From NCBI GenBank assembly GCA_020064725.1, contig JAGTWJ010000011.1:1736001-1800000 (forward strand): a stretch of DNA of 64,000 nt, in the 5' to 3' direction. The translations under genes were made by a program, and so were the position numbers. How positions within the stretch are numbered: position 1 is the first letter of the stretch; each line of letters starts with the position of its first letter. Shown piece by piece: positions 1 through 10,812 of this stretch. Below the pieces are notes generated by a model. The model saw only the letters and a program-made list of their open reading frames with translations. It ran no database searches and had not been told where the DNA came from. Origin of the DNA: Drechslerella dactyloides (taxonomy: Eukaryota; Ascomycota; Orbiliomycetes; Orbiliales; Orbiliaceae).

Positions 1-405
1 TTTACGAGACCAGCAAAATACGCATTGTCGGTGCCAGATGCCGGCTCGCTATTGTCAAAACAGCGTGGCAGGTCTAGCCTCGAGACCACATGAGCTCCAT
101 GTATGGCGAAGCTCGAACGACAGGATTAATTCTATCTTAGCCTTATCACATCAATAAGACAAACGTTATCGATTAAGTGAGGTTGCCGAAGCTCTTGAGC
201 AAGGTCATCGTGCACCGATGATCCCGCGCTATCGGATCACTTCGGCTCCAAATTATGATGCTGATGAGTTATTTGAGGGATAAAATTACTCAAGCCATGC
301 ATAATATATTAATATCTATCTTCTTTACAAAACCTATGATCACCCGTAGTTTAACTTTCCTAGCTAATGGTACAGAACTCGCTAAATGCAAGAATCAGAG
401 TATCA
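1..405. other. intergenic, nothing recognised
   Basis: I see no open frame with coding character, no RNA gene and no repeat here. It lies downstream of the NLR gene that ends at 406. Confidence 0.5.
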
Positions 406-3400
406 TTACTGCTTGTCCTGAGCCTTGATAAGCCCTTTCCACCGCTTTCCTTTCCACCACTTTGGCTTCAGCCGTACGATGAAAAGCCTGGATGCCTTCC
501 CTTTCAAATCATTCGAGTCCAGTTCCTGGTCTCCTATCGAAGGATCCGACGCTGTAATTAATGCGCTGCTGGCATGAGGCACTGCTTGTGGAGCCTCCAG
601 TGCTAGATTCCGTCTTGTCTCAGACCTTCTTGAAAGATCCTTATAGATATTTGCGAGCAGCGTCTCTGATGCTACTCGACTAGGATGACCTTCTGCCAAT
701 GTTTGTGCTCCTGTGGTGACAACATGCTCCAGCAGCTCGATTGCACTCTTGGTCCGTCCATCTGTATGGTACGCACGAGCGAGCTCGTGCTGCGATGCCA
801 ATCGTCTGGGGTGGTCTTCCGCAAGTGCTCTTTGTATAGCGACAATATGTTCTAGCAGCTTGATTGCCTTTTCGGTCTGCCCGTTTGTGAGATATGCACG
901 AGCGAGTGTGTGCTGCGATAACAATCGATTGGGGTGGTCTTCTGCAAGTGCTCTTTCTCTTATGGTGACGACATGCTCCAGCAGCTCGATTGCCTTTTCG
1001 GTCTGCCCGTTTGCGAGATATGCACCACCGAGTGTGTGCTGCGATGCCAATCGTTCGGGGTGGTCTTCTGTAAATGATTTTTTTATGGTGACGACATGCT
1101 CCAGCAGCTCGATTGCCATTTCGGTCTGCCCGTTTGAAAGATATGCACAAGCGAGCTCGTGCTGTGATCCCAATCGATCATGATGATCATTTGCGAGACT
1201 TCTATCCATCCAGTCGCGAGACTTTTGCAAATATACAACAGCATCTTGAATCTTTCCATCGCTGTATAAGCATAGTCCGACCTTCCGAAAAAGGATGCTC
1301 TTCTCCTTGGTATCTTGGCATTGACCATCTTTAAGTATGTATGCCGCATGGGGTAGGTAATCCCGCCAGATTTTACGATTGGTGTGATCGTCAGACGGGA
1401 AAACTTTCCGGAGGTGCTGTATTGCCGCTTCCCTCGGATGCGCTCCAAGGGCTTTCTGATTGATCCATATCCTAGTCGCCAAATGGACTAGTCTGTGCAT
1501 GTCGAGCTTGTCGCCTCTTCTCTCTAGAAATGAGTACGAGCAGAGTGTGCCCACGGCGTTCGCAACGTCTGTCAATGCTGTTTCGGAACCAGTTGTAGGT
1601 AGAATGGAGTATGGAATTTGCTTCCATTCGATGCAAGATATGAAAGCGAGGAGATCGGCAGCGGTTCTATCTTGTTCGAGGATCTTGTTAAACGTTATCG
1701 TCCATGTTTTTGCGACTGCATTCGATGAGTTTCGGTATCGTGTCTTATCACCAAAGTCCGTGCTCATGATGACGGCGGCATCTTGCTCCGTGCTTCTCAA
1801 TAGCCGTAGGTACTCGGTGATAGAGCACTTGTTTGTGTTGATATATGCCGCTGCTTGGGTAATAGCCAACGGGAGGTATTCCAACTCTTCGAAAAGGTCA
1901 TTCGTCATCTCGTAATCCTGAGGGTGGCTCTTTCGGACTAAAGACTTCTCGAACAAGTCCGTGGCCTCCTCTCTTGACATATTTCCTAGCTCGATCACAT
2001 CATTGCCTACCAGGAACTGCGCTACTTCCCCATGTCGAGTTGTAAAGATGGTCAAGCCGTGGTCGTTTTGCGGTAGAAATGCCAGTAAATCTTCTGTTTG
2101 CTCGAGTCTACAAAGCAAGTCCCGGTCGTCAGCGTTGTCAACTATTAGCAACCATTTCCCGGCTGTCTTTGCGCACAGCCGTTGGCGTACTAGCTTTTTC
2201 ACATCTTCTTTGCTCTCCTGCTCCTGGAGTATCCCTAGAGCCAGAGCTATCTCCGTGCAGCCCTGCTCGAAAGTCTCCATACTCAGCGCTTGGACCCAGA
2301 AGATAGAAAATTCCGGATAATTTTCTTTGACGAATTGTACGAAATGCAGCGCAAGCTGCGTTTTGCCGATACCACCGAGGCCGCTGATTGCTACGGTCTG
2401 GCAATCTCTATTCACAAGAAGCTTTTGTTTCAACATATCGAGCTCCACACTTCGTCCGACAAAATGGCGATTTCTCAAGAAGGGTAGGTAGAAGCAACGC
2501 TCTGACTCTATATTGTGGGTACGTGTGAGTCTTGATTATATCATTCTCTAAATGGGCCGACTAAAAGAATTCTATTACACTAACCATGTGTTGCTTCATC
2601 GACTGTTTGTATTCTTGCCACATCTGCCGCCGGTAGCACCAACAGCAGCTCCTTTGCGTATGCTGCCGCGGTGCCAGCCGCATACGGTTGCCATCTCTTG
2701 TTCTTGTGCGAGTCAGCGTAGTCGCAGATTCCACGGATCACCAGACATGGGAAGCTATTCATCAGGCCCGCTGCCTCCATTTCAAAGCACAACACCCCTC
2801 CGAACTTCGAGCTGGCCGCATCGCGCTCTATACCGTGCCTCATAACCCGGTTTGCCGACGCGATCGTGCCGTAATGAACCATAGGTATATCTTTGTTCGC
2901 CCGCTCCTCCCTCTTTACTTCCCCCATAACTGCACATGATGCGCAGTCGTCTTCTCCAATATGGCGATACCCCGGGTGGAATAGCTTATCACTTCTCGTC
3001 TTATCAGGTGCGAATTTGGAGAGCTTGCTGAGTTTTGACAGGTTCGGCAACAGGCTATTTCTTCCTCTGTCATGGTTCGATTGAAGCTTCGTGACGGCGG
3101 AGAGGAGAATCTGGGGTGGGGCGTTGAGGAAACCCGTGTGCTCGAACCCGTCCGGCGTGGATTTGCCAAAGTCGTACTGCACCACCCCGCCATGACCCTT
3201 TCCCGGGTGGCTGACGACAACGTCTCCGAGACGAATAACCGCTCCTTCGTGTGGAACGCCGCCTCCGATTCCCACCATCAGCCCAAATCTAATAGCCGGG
3301 AAGGTGGTCTTCATCTGCGTGGCGACTGAGGCCGCCGAGGCGGTGCCCATAAAGCCAGCAGGCAGGCACGCAAGGACGACGTTGTGGTCTCCGATGCGGC

Positions 3401-3545
3401 CTAGCGAGTATACATTTGTGTCATTGCCGTTCGCAGGGAGGTCTTGATGCTCTTCATCAAGCATCTCTTGTGCTGCTGTGAGCTCATCTGTCAAGGCGCA
3501 GATCCAACCAACCGTGTACTCATCGGATCGGAGACGGCGTGTCAT
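406..3545 (-). CDS. NLR-type protein: PNP_UDP nucleoside phosphorylase domain, NB-ARC, TPR repeats
   Basis: Two exons (3545-2585 and 2507-406) encode about 1,020 residues. Exon 1 is a PNP_UDP domain (about residues 10-310): VGIGGGVP, VVSHPGKGHGG, HYGTIASANRVM and FEMEAAGLMNSFPCLVIRG are visible. Exon 2 begins ESERCFYLPFLRNRHFVGR, then an NB-ARC ATPase: P-loop GLGGIGKTQ, kinase-2 LLIVDNADD, sensor FTTRHGEV, GxP-type LEYLPLAITQAAAY. About four 42-residue kinesin-light-chain-like TPRs follow. The upstream half has an ATG at 3545; the downstream half has no ATG of its own (its frame opens at a TTG), which forces the splice. Fungal NLRs of this build are thought to act in allorecognition or innate immunity, sensing with the TPRs and signalling through the phosphorylase domain. 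Related PNP effectors cleave ATP in antiphage defence; that activity is inferred here. No break is seen, so the gene looks intact. Confidence 0.93.
660..1190 (-). repeat. TPR-encoding tandem repeats, about 126 bp unit
   Basis: About four direct repeats of a 42-codon unit encode variants of LARAYLTNGQTEKAIELLEH. Units 2 and 3 are nearly identical at the DNA level; one unit is a codon short (IVAIQRALAED against VVTIRERALAED). High internal identity is typical of fungal NLR repeats that are exchanged and diversified. Confidence 0.8.
2508..2584 (-). other. intron of the PNP-NB-ARC-TPR gene (77 bp)
   Basis: On the minus strand the donor is G|GTTAGT and the acceptor ATATAG|AG. Splicing joins the codon halves G and AG into GAG (Glu) and carries the frame past the in-frame TAG at 2580-2582 into the NB-ARC exon. 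The donor is a little off consensus. Confidence 0.8.
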
Positions 3546-4989
3546 CTTGATTGGGTAACATATGCTATATCAAGAAATAAAAAGGGCTGCGGCGCTTTCG
3601 CTATTAGAGCGTAAAAAGTGACGAGTGTCCGACTACTTCCTGGTCTCGCGAGCCAGACATGCTAGAAAAGGGGTATCGATATGTTCCGTTCACGGGACGT
3701 CCGGACCAATATTTCCACGATTTATTGTGAATAAGAAGAGCTGTTTCGCCGTGAAAGCCTCCCAGCTCCTGAATGCTGACAAGGACTTTCGAAGGGTAGT
3801 GAGGACTGATGACTTGATGAAGATAACTCAGCTGACCCCGCTTTCTCGCGAGCGAAATCCTTCGTTGCGAATGAAAATCCACAGCCTCGCCCAAGCGCGA
3901 GCTGAATGTTACGAAATAAGAACGCCGTACACGAACGTCTTGTACCAGCTGAATGCCCACATCCAGGAACAAGCGATTTACCTGGTACCCCTGATCGAAC
4001 TCTGCAACAGGAACAGGAGGCTCTACTGGAGCTGGCTTATCCCGTCAATCAATTAACTGCTACGTACCCTACTAGCCCCGGTAGAAGGTCCTTACACGCT
4101 GACCGTGGAGCCTCCTCACAACACAACAACACATCCCAGACATTCCTCAAATCGCAGGCTAGGCTAGTCTCGGGAGCTTAAGCCAGTCTGACCCAACGGG
4201 GAAGCTGGGTAAATACAGGACAGGACCAAGCTCAATCATTTTGCATCCTGTACATGCCCTGCTTGTCGCTTCTAATTAAGCTGTAATCGTGTAAATCCTT
4301 AGTATACTATCCGGCCTACATTTTCAACTCAGCCAACCAGGCCCGGAAACCCACGAACCCCTGAGACCAGCCGCATACCCTGGCAGCGCCCGCAACAGGC
4401 GGCAAGGCTTCTCGGCATTCAATGCGTTTCTCACCAGTTGCAGGTTAAGAACTTAGGGAGGAAGCATGAGAGACGCCTATGGGGTGAATTAAGCGCTAAG
4501 CGCGCGACGTTAGCCGCGGCTGGTTACAGAAGTGGCGTAAAAGCGCCACCTCAACTGCAACACGCATGTGCTTGGTGCGGTCGTTTATTCTGCAATCGTT
4601 CAATAAGAAAATTTCTCTGAGTACTGTATCGCGTTACGCTCATTTTGGTACAATAAGCTTTCTGCTATCTATCTATTGTCTGACCACATATAAAGAGAAA
4701 AAAACAATACAAGGGCTTAGAAGACGAGGGAGTATTCATACCCTCAAAAATTTCAAAGATCAAGCGTCTATATATATATATCTGTCAAAAGAATAAAAAT
4801 GTATAAGGGTGCATGTTCGAATAAGAATAGATTACAGATTTGGTTGATTAGAGCAAGTTATGATCCTCTATATATTTAGCACATAAGCTCTAACCACCGG
4901 CTCCAGATACCCCAGAACAGACCCACGATAGTTCAAGACTGTAGTATTGCGCGTTATCAACAAGTGCGGATTCTGTCTTCAGGGGGGGC
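3546..4989. other. intergenic, no supported gene
   Basis: It contains the upstream region of the NLR gene. Open frames on both strands around 3604-4056 overlap each other, lack domain signatures and splice logic, and are not credible genes. No RNA gene or repeat was recognised. Confidence 0.4.
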
Positions 4990-5360
4990 CTAGGAGCCAA
5001 ATTTGTCACCAAAAGCCCTCTTTTGAGTGACTGTGGTGGCAGTTTCCTTCGGCTTGGCTGTTTCCACTTCCTCTTATACTTGGGCGGCTTCTTAAATTTA
5101 TAAACAATATGCTTCGGCTGACTTGTTCATTTCAGCAGCTGCGGAACCGGATATCAGGTTTTGATTCTCTCTGGCGGCATCAGCAATCTGGAATTTCTCA
5201 TTTTCCGGTGGAAGAAAAAGAACAATGAAAAGAAAGAAGGAAGAGAGTAAGTATTCGGAGGAGAGGGGGTACTCATTCTTACGGTTGGGAGGGCGATAAT
5301 CACGTCGTGCTTGTCCGCGATCCGGCATTCTTTGACGACAAGGGAGAGATAGTCGCCTTT
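4990..5360 (-). pseudogene. decayed multi-exon gene, unrecognised
   Basis: A pyrimidine-rich acceptor (CTTCCTCTCCTAG) opens an exon at 5360-5283 encoding KGDYLSLVVKECRIADKHDV and more, closed by donor GTAAGA. A 95-bp intron (5282-5188) with a long pyrimidine tract and TTCCAG leads to an exon encoding IADAARENQNLISGSAAAEM. In the same frame come three stops within about ten codons, then clear coding sense again (EEVETAKPKETATTVTQKRA, FGDKFGS) up to a TAG at 4990. Both junctions are phase 0. I do not recognise the family. The clustered stops indicate a dead gene; the 5' exons were not found. Confidence 0.5.
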
Positions 5361-5999
5361 CTAGGAGAGGAAGAGCTTGCTTCACTACTAGAGATCACCT
5401 AGTTAAAGCTTGTCTTATGAATAAAACGGTTATATGGCTACAGCGAAGGCTAGAGGGCTCTCAATAAGACAACGGCATGTCTTGCACATTTCGATTTATC
5501 ATCACCAGTTCGAGCCGGTCAGCTTGGCTCGAGGTAGAATCTGGGGAAGCTACAAGACTAGTCAAGCTAAAATTTTTGAAAGGAAGCATGGCATATATAT
5601 AGTGCGTGTTCTACTCGTTAAGACCATTAGGATCAACCTACTTCGCTGCACTAACCATTCCATGAGCGTTGAGGGTATCATAATTCGCCATGGGACCAAC
5701 TGTCAAGGTTCTTTGGTAGTATCTGCGCGTACAGAGTTGGTATCGACGCAGGTCGTATCAGTAGCCTGGTATATATAGTTGCATGGTATTCTCGATGCGC
5801 CTATGGCGAGTTGGCCTACAAAAAAAATACATTCTTGTGACTGTACCTCATTGTGTGGGAGCCGACAGTGTCCGCGACGATTGCGGAAAATTAGGTGAAA
5901 TATTGAACGCCAGAATTCCGTCAAATAAAGGATCGAAGCGCTTTGACGCCCATCCACGTTCGCGTAAAGGTTTGCTCGCTGGATTTTCTAGTGCCGAGA
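5361..5999. other. no gene recognised
   Basis: Overlapping open frames on both strands carry no motif. Nothing else was recognised. Confidence 0.35.
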
Positions 6000-6410
6000 C
6001 TACTTTAGTAGGTTGAGATCGTCCGTGTCTAGGACGTACGATGTTATCCTCAGTTCTTCGAGAGCAGGCCGAAAACGCTTGAGGACCTTAGCATCGGTCG
6101 TTAGAAAGGCGAGGCCTCGGCTGTGGCCCTCGCAGGCCAAATCCAGGTCCACTCTGCTCTGTTTGAGACCTTCAGACCAATCTAGGGACTCAGGGCCTTT
6201 GAAATCTTAGTTTCAGCATCCTGCATTGAGTACAAATCAATTCAGCTGGAAGATTCTGTAGAGATTATGTTCCTACCTATGCTACCTGTAGATAGCTTTA
6301 CTGCTTTCGACGACCTCATATTCGTCCGCGCATCCCTCGTCATCGCCTCATATCCATGGCCTAGGGCCCGACATGTGATTTCCGTACAGCGGTAGGTCGA
6401 GAAGTGACGT
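6000..6410 (-). pseudogene. PIN-like nuclease paralogue, C-terminal fragment
   Basis: Read on the minus strand, the end of this stretch encodes VDLDLACEGHSRGLAFLTTD followed by AKVLKRF and stops at 6002-6000. It parallels the end of the gene at 21744-22385 (VDLDCKAFCKSFAFLTADSK). Further upstream, TYRCTEITCRALGHGYEAM parallels TTDRAGRIASEILHAGYDSI in the same gene. The D-x-D and TTD positions match acidic residues of PIN nucleases. The part between the two matches is disturbed and no start is present, so it is called a decayed paralogue. The family assignment rests on the internal match plus PIN-like motifs, not a database search. Confidence 0.5.
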
Positions 6411-6551
6411 ACTGTCGCTCTGAGGGTTGCTTTCTCGTATAGACTAAAGCTTCGGGACAGCCTTCCGCGAGCGATCTAACCAGCCACCGAAACGTAAGTA
6501 TAGCAGTCGACAGCTACCTCCCACCAGGGTTTTGAATCAAGCTAAGCTCAC

Positions 6552-6835
6552 CACTCTCTGCACGGTATATATTGTGTCTGTATAGCTCTGATCAGGGGAC
6601 TTTGAGGTATGTATCGTGATGAATCTACAATCTCTACGGTACTCGGCTCTGGGATGTTGAGATCCAGTATGTCTGGAAAATGTTCCAGCTGGGTGCGGAA
6701 AATGTTCTCGTCCGTCTTCAGTTGAGCCCGGCTCCGGCGAACGTTCAAGTCGAAGGAATATGTTCGAATATCGGCATGGCACATGTGTTGTTGGCGGATT
6801 GATGTGGCCTGTGGCCATCGGCAGAGTGCGCAGAT
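6552..6835 (-). CDS. spliced exon of an unrecognised gene
   Basis: A 284-nt open stretch bounded by acceptor CTTTTTTGCAG and donor GTGAGC encodes ICALCRWPQATSIRQQHMCH through TQYIPCREW. The composition is protein-like with no low complexity. No start, stop or neighbouring exon could be fixed. The upstream minus-strand frame near 7086-7200 (DFVGMLRIPGLCASLELVAL) may be another exon or a separate remnant. Function is unknown. Confidence 0.35.
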
Positions 6836-7228
6836 CTGCAAAAAAGATGGAATTATTATTACAAGGTATCATATAAAGCGATATTTCATCTAATCTCAAT
6901 GACTCAGCATCATCACACCGCGTACCACAGAGGCTCCAGCATCACATTTACACCCACCTACAAAGCGCCCAGATTAGGAACCGGTATGTACCCCGGCGGT
7001 AAGATATCTCCGATTGAGCTACAAACCATACACTAGCCCTCGACGAACTGACTATGAGATTCATAAGAGATGCGAGAAGATGCTCAGCTGTCCTCCGTAT
7101 CAACCTGATCTTGGATCTTGACATAGAGAGCAACAAGCTCCAGGCTCGCACAGAGCCCCGGAATCCGAAGCATTCCAACGAAATCGGAAGCTCCATTGTC
7201 ACTTAGAGTGCCACTTGGTGCAGAAGAT

Positions 7229-7372
7229 ATGGCCTTTGGGAAGCCTGGCAGAGTTGTCCTCGATGCCAATCTCCTGGCTCCCTTGCTAGAGCCACAGTCT
7301 GCGAACCCGTGGCTGAAAAAAACTATCGATGAATGCTGTCGCTCTCTCACCACACATTTGTGGTCGTTTTAA
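7229..7372 (+). pseudogene. PIN-like nuclease paralogue, N-terminal fragment
   Basis: The ATG at 7229 opens 47 codons that include RVVLDANLLAPLLEPQSANP. This matches the opening of the gene at 21744-22385 (RVVLDTNLLAPLLEPPAASA), including the LDxN motif that supplies the first metal-binding Asp of PIN domains. Similarity ends after TIDECC, where the frame runs into unrelated sequence and a TAA. The C-terminal half of such a gene lies about 0.8 kb away on the opposite strand (6000-6410), so one copy may have been split by an inversion. Confidence 0.6.
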
Positions 7373-7499
7373 TCGCCATCCACGCTCCTTAAACCGACAA
7401 TCACCGGCACAGCCAGCTGCCGTTGATAAGCCGCCGACGATCGATCAGAACGATATCGACCATAATGTACGCAGGGCCGGAAAGGAGGCCCGAGGGAGC

Positions 7500-7507
7500 C
7501 ATAAAAG
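7500..7507 (+). promoter_or_regulatory. TATA-like box, membrane-protein gene copy 1
   Basis: CATAAAAG sits about 96 bp before the ATG at 7603, between GGAGC and a C-rich stretch. The same arrangement is present upstream of copy 2. Confidence 0.5.
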
Positions 7508-7602
7508 GGCCCCCGCCCCCGTACTCGGAGCCTTCGTGCTTCGTCCCACGTCCATCTCCCTCAGCTCGAAGCACTCATCTGCCGCCATAACATCAACTCG
7601 AA

Positions 7603-8196
7603 ATGCCGTCCAAAGAATTCTTCCAGCGGTTGGCTCGCTTCTTTAGGACTTTTGTCAACTGGGTGCTAAGGATCCTCATCATCTGCAGCGTCGCATCTTG
7701 TTACTTCATGTACCGACATGGAAACCCCTTCGAGGGGTGGCCAACCGAGGCCAAAAATCTGTTTGTCTGCTGGTGCTGGTGGTTATCATTGTTGTGACTA
7801 TTCTTTGGAGGTTTCTATCCAGTAAGAGCTTCCGGGTCCCTATAATTATCGTTAGAGGTTCAAAAGTAACTGACATCGATAGATGTGGGAGGAATTATCT
7901 GGCGAACATTGATTCTCATCGGAGAGATGACAAGAGTTTTGGCGAACATTTTCCCGCTCGTTGGAGCGTTCACTCGAGTCTTTGCGGACATTTCCCCGGA
8001 TAGTTTCCCGGCAAGAAACGAGCGCCGTGACCGACCTGGAGCTGGGTACCATCCGGCCAGCATCACATCCGCCGTCGCCACGCCCCCAAGCCCTCTAGAT
8101 CAGGCACCATTAGAAAGCAACGGTGCCACCGGGCCACCATCCGGTACAAGGAGTACACTACGACAGCGAAGCAAAAGGGGACCGAAGGCTGAATGA
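7603..8196 (+). pseudogene. small two-helix membrane protein, copy 1 (frameshifted)
   Basis: The ATG at 7603 opens a basic N-terminus and a hydrophobic helix (LRILIICSVASCYFMY), then GNPFEGWPTE. One base then appears to be missing: the second helix (CLLVLVVIIVVTILWRF) is in another frame. Intron 7822-7882 (A|GTAAGAG ... GATAG|AT, phase 1) leads to exon 2 (7883-8196) with the tail ATPPSPLDQAPLESNGATG, rich in Pro and Ser, and a basic end. Copy 2 (9083-9697) has the same layout. No family is recognised. The break lies in the run GAGG-CC, where copy 2 has GAGGGGGGCC. Sequencing error is possible. Confidence 0.55.
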
Positions 8197-8929
8197 TATG
8201 TTCGGCGCGAGGAATTGGTTGCATATATACTTCGATCTTACCGGTATGGAAAGCGGTATCTGAGGTACACTAATATGGGCTCTAAAGCCAAGATGACCTC
8301 TGCTGTGGCGCATATCCTATTAGCGGAAGGATACAGCATGTTCATCACTGGAATAGCAGTACAAGGCCAGGTACAGGCACGCATGGGGAACAAAAGATAG
8401 ACCCTACAGTACTTTAACGTCACCAATACTCCGACCAAAAGCAAGACTATTAACAGTTGTTGGAAGGTAGTACTAGAACCTTTTATCAAATAAAACACGC
8501 TATATAATAAAAAGCTCTCTGCTCCGGTCTCGCGACGCTTAGTATGTTAACTACCTAGTAGGTATTTTTGTGGTAATTTGTTGTAGATGTTAGAATACAG
8601 CATCACTAACTCAACTGGGTGGTGGCAGATGTAGCGAAGGGTAGATGGAGATAGGTATGCTTGAGCCGTAGATGCTATCGATAAGGATTGTATTTAATAA
8701 ACTGCCGTCACTGCGGACACTGTCCTTCCTTTCCATCTTCTTTTCAACAACGTTGCTGTCTCACCACACATCGCTGTCTTAGTGTTATCTTCACATATTT
8801 ATATATTCCTTAATTCAACGATCGCCAGCATGATCAGCAGTCATCCACCATCCACTCACGACCGATCAGAGTCTGAAATATCGTCCATAATCCAATGCTT
8901 TCAGCGCCGGAAGGCGCCTCGAAGGAGCC
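8197..8929. other. spacer between the duplicated genes
   Basis: No gene recognised. From about 8860 it becomes alignable with the stretch before copy 1 (ACCGATCAGAGTCTGAAATA against the matching part near 7440-7460). Confidence 0.4.
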
Positions 8930-8937
8930 TATAAAAG
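8930..8937 (+). promoter_or_regulatory. TATA box, membrane-protein gene copy 2
   Basis: TATAAAAG is embedded in GGAGCCTATAAAAGGCTC, the counterpart of GGAGCCATAAAAGGGCCC before copy 1. The surrounding arms make it nearly palindromic. Confidence 0.6.
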
Positions 8938-9082
8938 GCTCTCCTCCCCCTACTCTGAGCCTTCTTTCTCCCTCCTTCGTTCATCTCACTCCAGCTCCCA
9001 TATTCAACCCACCACAGTGTTGAATTATCCTCCCGCAGTGGATCTACTCCCCGCCACATCCTCTTCCTCATTCTTCCCTACG

Positions 9083-9697
9083 ATGCCGCCTCTGCTTTGA
9101 GCCGTGGGTGGCGAACCCTTCGCCATTGGTTTACGACAATATACTTTGCGATTGCGATCATCCTTTTCTACGGAACTTTGAACTCAGGCAATCCGTTTGG
9201 CAACTCCACTGAGGGGGGCCAAAAACTGCTGGTCACAGCGGCAATCATATTAGTGATTGCAATAATTTTTACGGCGTCCCTATGGAGTAAGAGCTCTTAA
9301 TCCCTATCATTATTATTGAAATTGTAAACTGAAGCTAATATCAATAATCTGCAGAACCTTTTTGCAGAGGATCACGCAAGTGACCGCACATGGTCTTGTA
9401 ACAACTGCACGGTTTTTTTCCAGACTAGGTGGGAGACAAAGCAATGCTACGCTGGTAGACCTCGAACTGGGATCTGTACTGTCACCGCAGCCTCCCAGAC
9501 CATCGTACCCAGTGTCATCACCACCGTCCAACCTATCATACCCAGTATCATCACCATCTGAACCCCCAACAATTTTCACGCCTCCAAGCCCTCCGAATCT
9601 CGCAGCATCAGAAAGCAATAATACAGCCGGGCCTGCATTCGACACGAGGTGTGGTCACACAAGACGGAGAAGCAAAGATAGCAAAGGGTTGGGCTGA
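9083..9697 (+). pseudogene. small two-helix membrane protein, copy 2 (frame breaks)
   Basis: This is a tandem paralogue of 7603-8196. From the ATG at 9083 the frame hits TGA after five codons, yet the frame opening at 9097 encodes the expected first helix (IYFAIAIILFYGTL), the shared GNPFGNSTEGGQK turn and the second helix (IILVIAIIFTASLW). The donor A|GTAAGAGC at 9286/9287 matches copy 1. Exon 2 carries two PSYPVSSP-like repeats and TPPSPPNLAASESNNTAG, homologous to copy 1. With the best acceptor (CTGCAG, 9354) the phase is off by one; an acceptor at CGCAAG would restore it. So there is at least one frame break near the start and perhaps a second at the splice. Confidence 0.5.
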
Positions 9698-10551
9698 GTC
9701 AACAGGACTAGGAGCCAGCGAGAAGGAGAGCTATACACGAACAAATTGTACTTAATAATGTTTAAATAGATTATCACATCCGATGTCTATTAGATATCAC
9801 CCAATCCGCTCTCCGAACTTGTAAATTCTTCCCAGTAGAAGTCGCGTGGCTATGCATCAAGGTGCTCTTATCAATTGTCCAATCACGAAAGTCCCTGCAC
9901 GGTAAGATGCCATTGTTCCGAATTATATGGCCCCTATCGCCGAGAACCAGCAGAGTGCCTAATATCGATAGGTCTTCCTGTAGATTTCTCGACAATTATA
10001 AAATCTCTCAGAGGCTAGCTTAGGTCATATGTAAATACGGGTAAGTATGCCTACAACTACTGGAAGGTCTATTGCGGAAACGGCGGAGAAGACCTGGAAA
10101 GTCTACAAAAGCTGATGGAGGAGTGTCCCTAACTCGGACTGTTACTGTCTCCCGAGCCGGAGTAGAAAAGGCCGACATGTTAAACTCCACCTGCATACAT
10201 GGCGTAGATATACACGGACGTTATTTTATCAGGAGGCGTGCAGGACAGTCTCGACACCAGAGTGCGGGATGCGAGAGTTGTAGGGGATAGGAGTGTATCT
10301 CTGCTGCGGAGCTAGAATCTAGTCGCGTCCAAGGAGGTCTGGGATGGGCCGTGGATTAATACTGTCAGATAACGATGTCCTATCCCCAGGAGCTATTCCA
10401 GCACGACGGAGCCGGAATTCGGCGATTCAGGCTGATGAAGGTATCTTATTGTTATTCCGATCACCTTCTGAAAGTCTGAGGTGTTCTTGACTGAAGAGAA
10501 GGTCCCAATTAACCATTGGTTACCACCAATCGCGTCGTAACAAGAGCCTAC
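9698..10551. other. intergenic, nothing recognised
   Basis: Only short open frames without motifs are present. Confidence 0.35.
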
Positions 10552-10695
10552 CTTTGTCATAGTCATGGTACCATCATTTGAGGGCAAATCCTGACGGTCC
10601 TCCATATCAATCCGGAGGATCTGGAGGATCTGTCGATTAGAAAGATCATCGTTATGGGCGCATACGAGCTGTTGTACGCTATCTCGCGAGTCAGA
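10552..10695 (-). pseudogene. isolated exon remnant, unrecognised
   Basis: A 144-nt phase-0 stretch flanked by acceptor CGGTAG and donor GTAGGC encodes SDSRDSVQQLVCAHNDDLSN, RQILQILRIDMEDRQDLPSN and a short end. It reads as a charged helical segment. No adjoining exon is convincing. The function is unknown. Confidence 0.3.
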
Positions 10696-10812
10696 CTACC
10701 GTGTTGTGTGGAAAAAGAAATAAACAGGTAGCGTTGCGAGAACAGAATCAAGCATCATCATTTCCTCATCGTCCTACTATCTCAATCATCAAGCACCGTG
10801 GAACGACGACTC

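Noticed and set aside
713..1183. 156-codon plus-strand frame and a 156-codon minus-strand frame across the TPR region
   Set aside because: Both are antisense or out-of-frame shadows of the tandem TPR repeats in the NLR gene; the repeat keeps other frames open.
3604..4056. Overlapping 122- and 143-codon frames on opposite strands
   Set aside because: They exclude each other and show no motif, splice logic or domain pattern.
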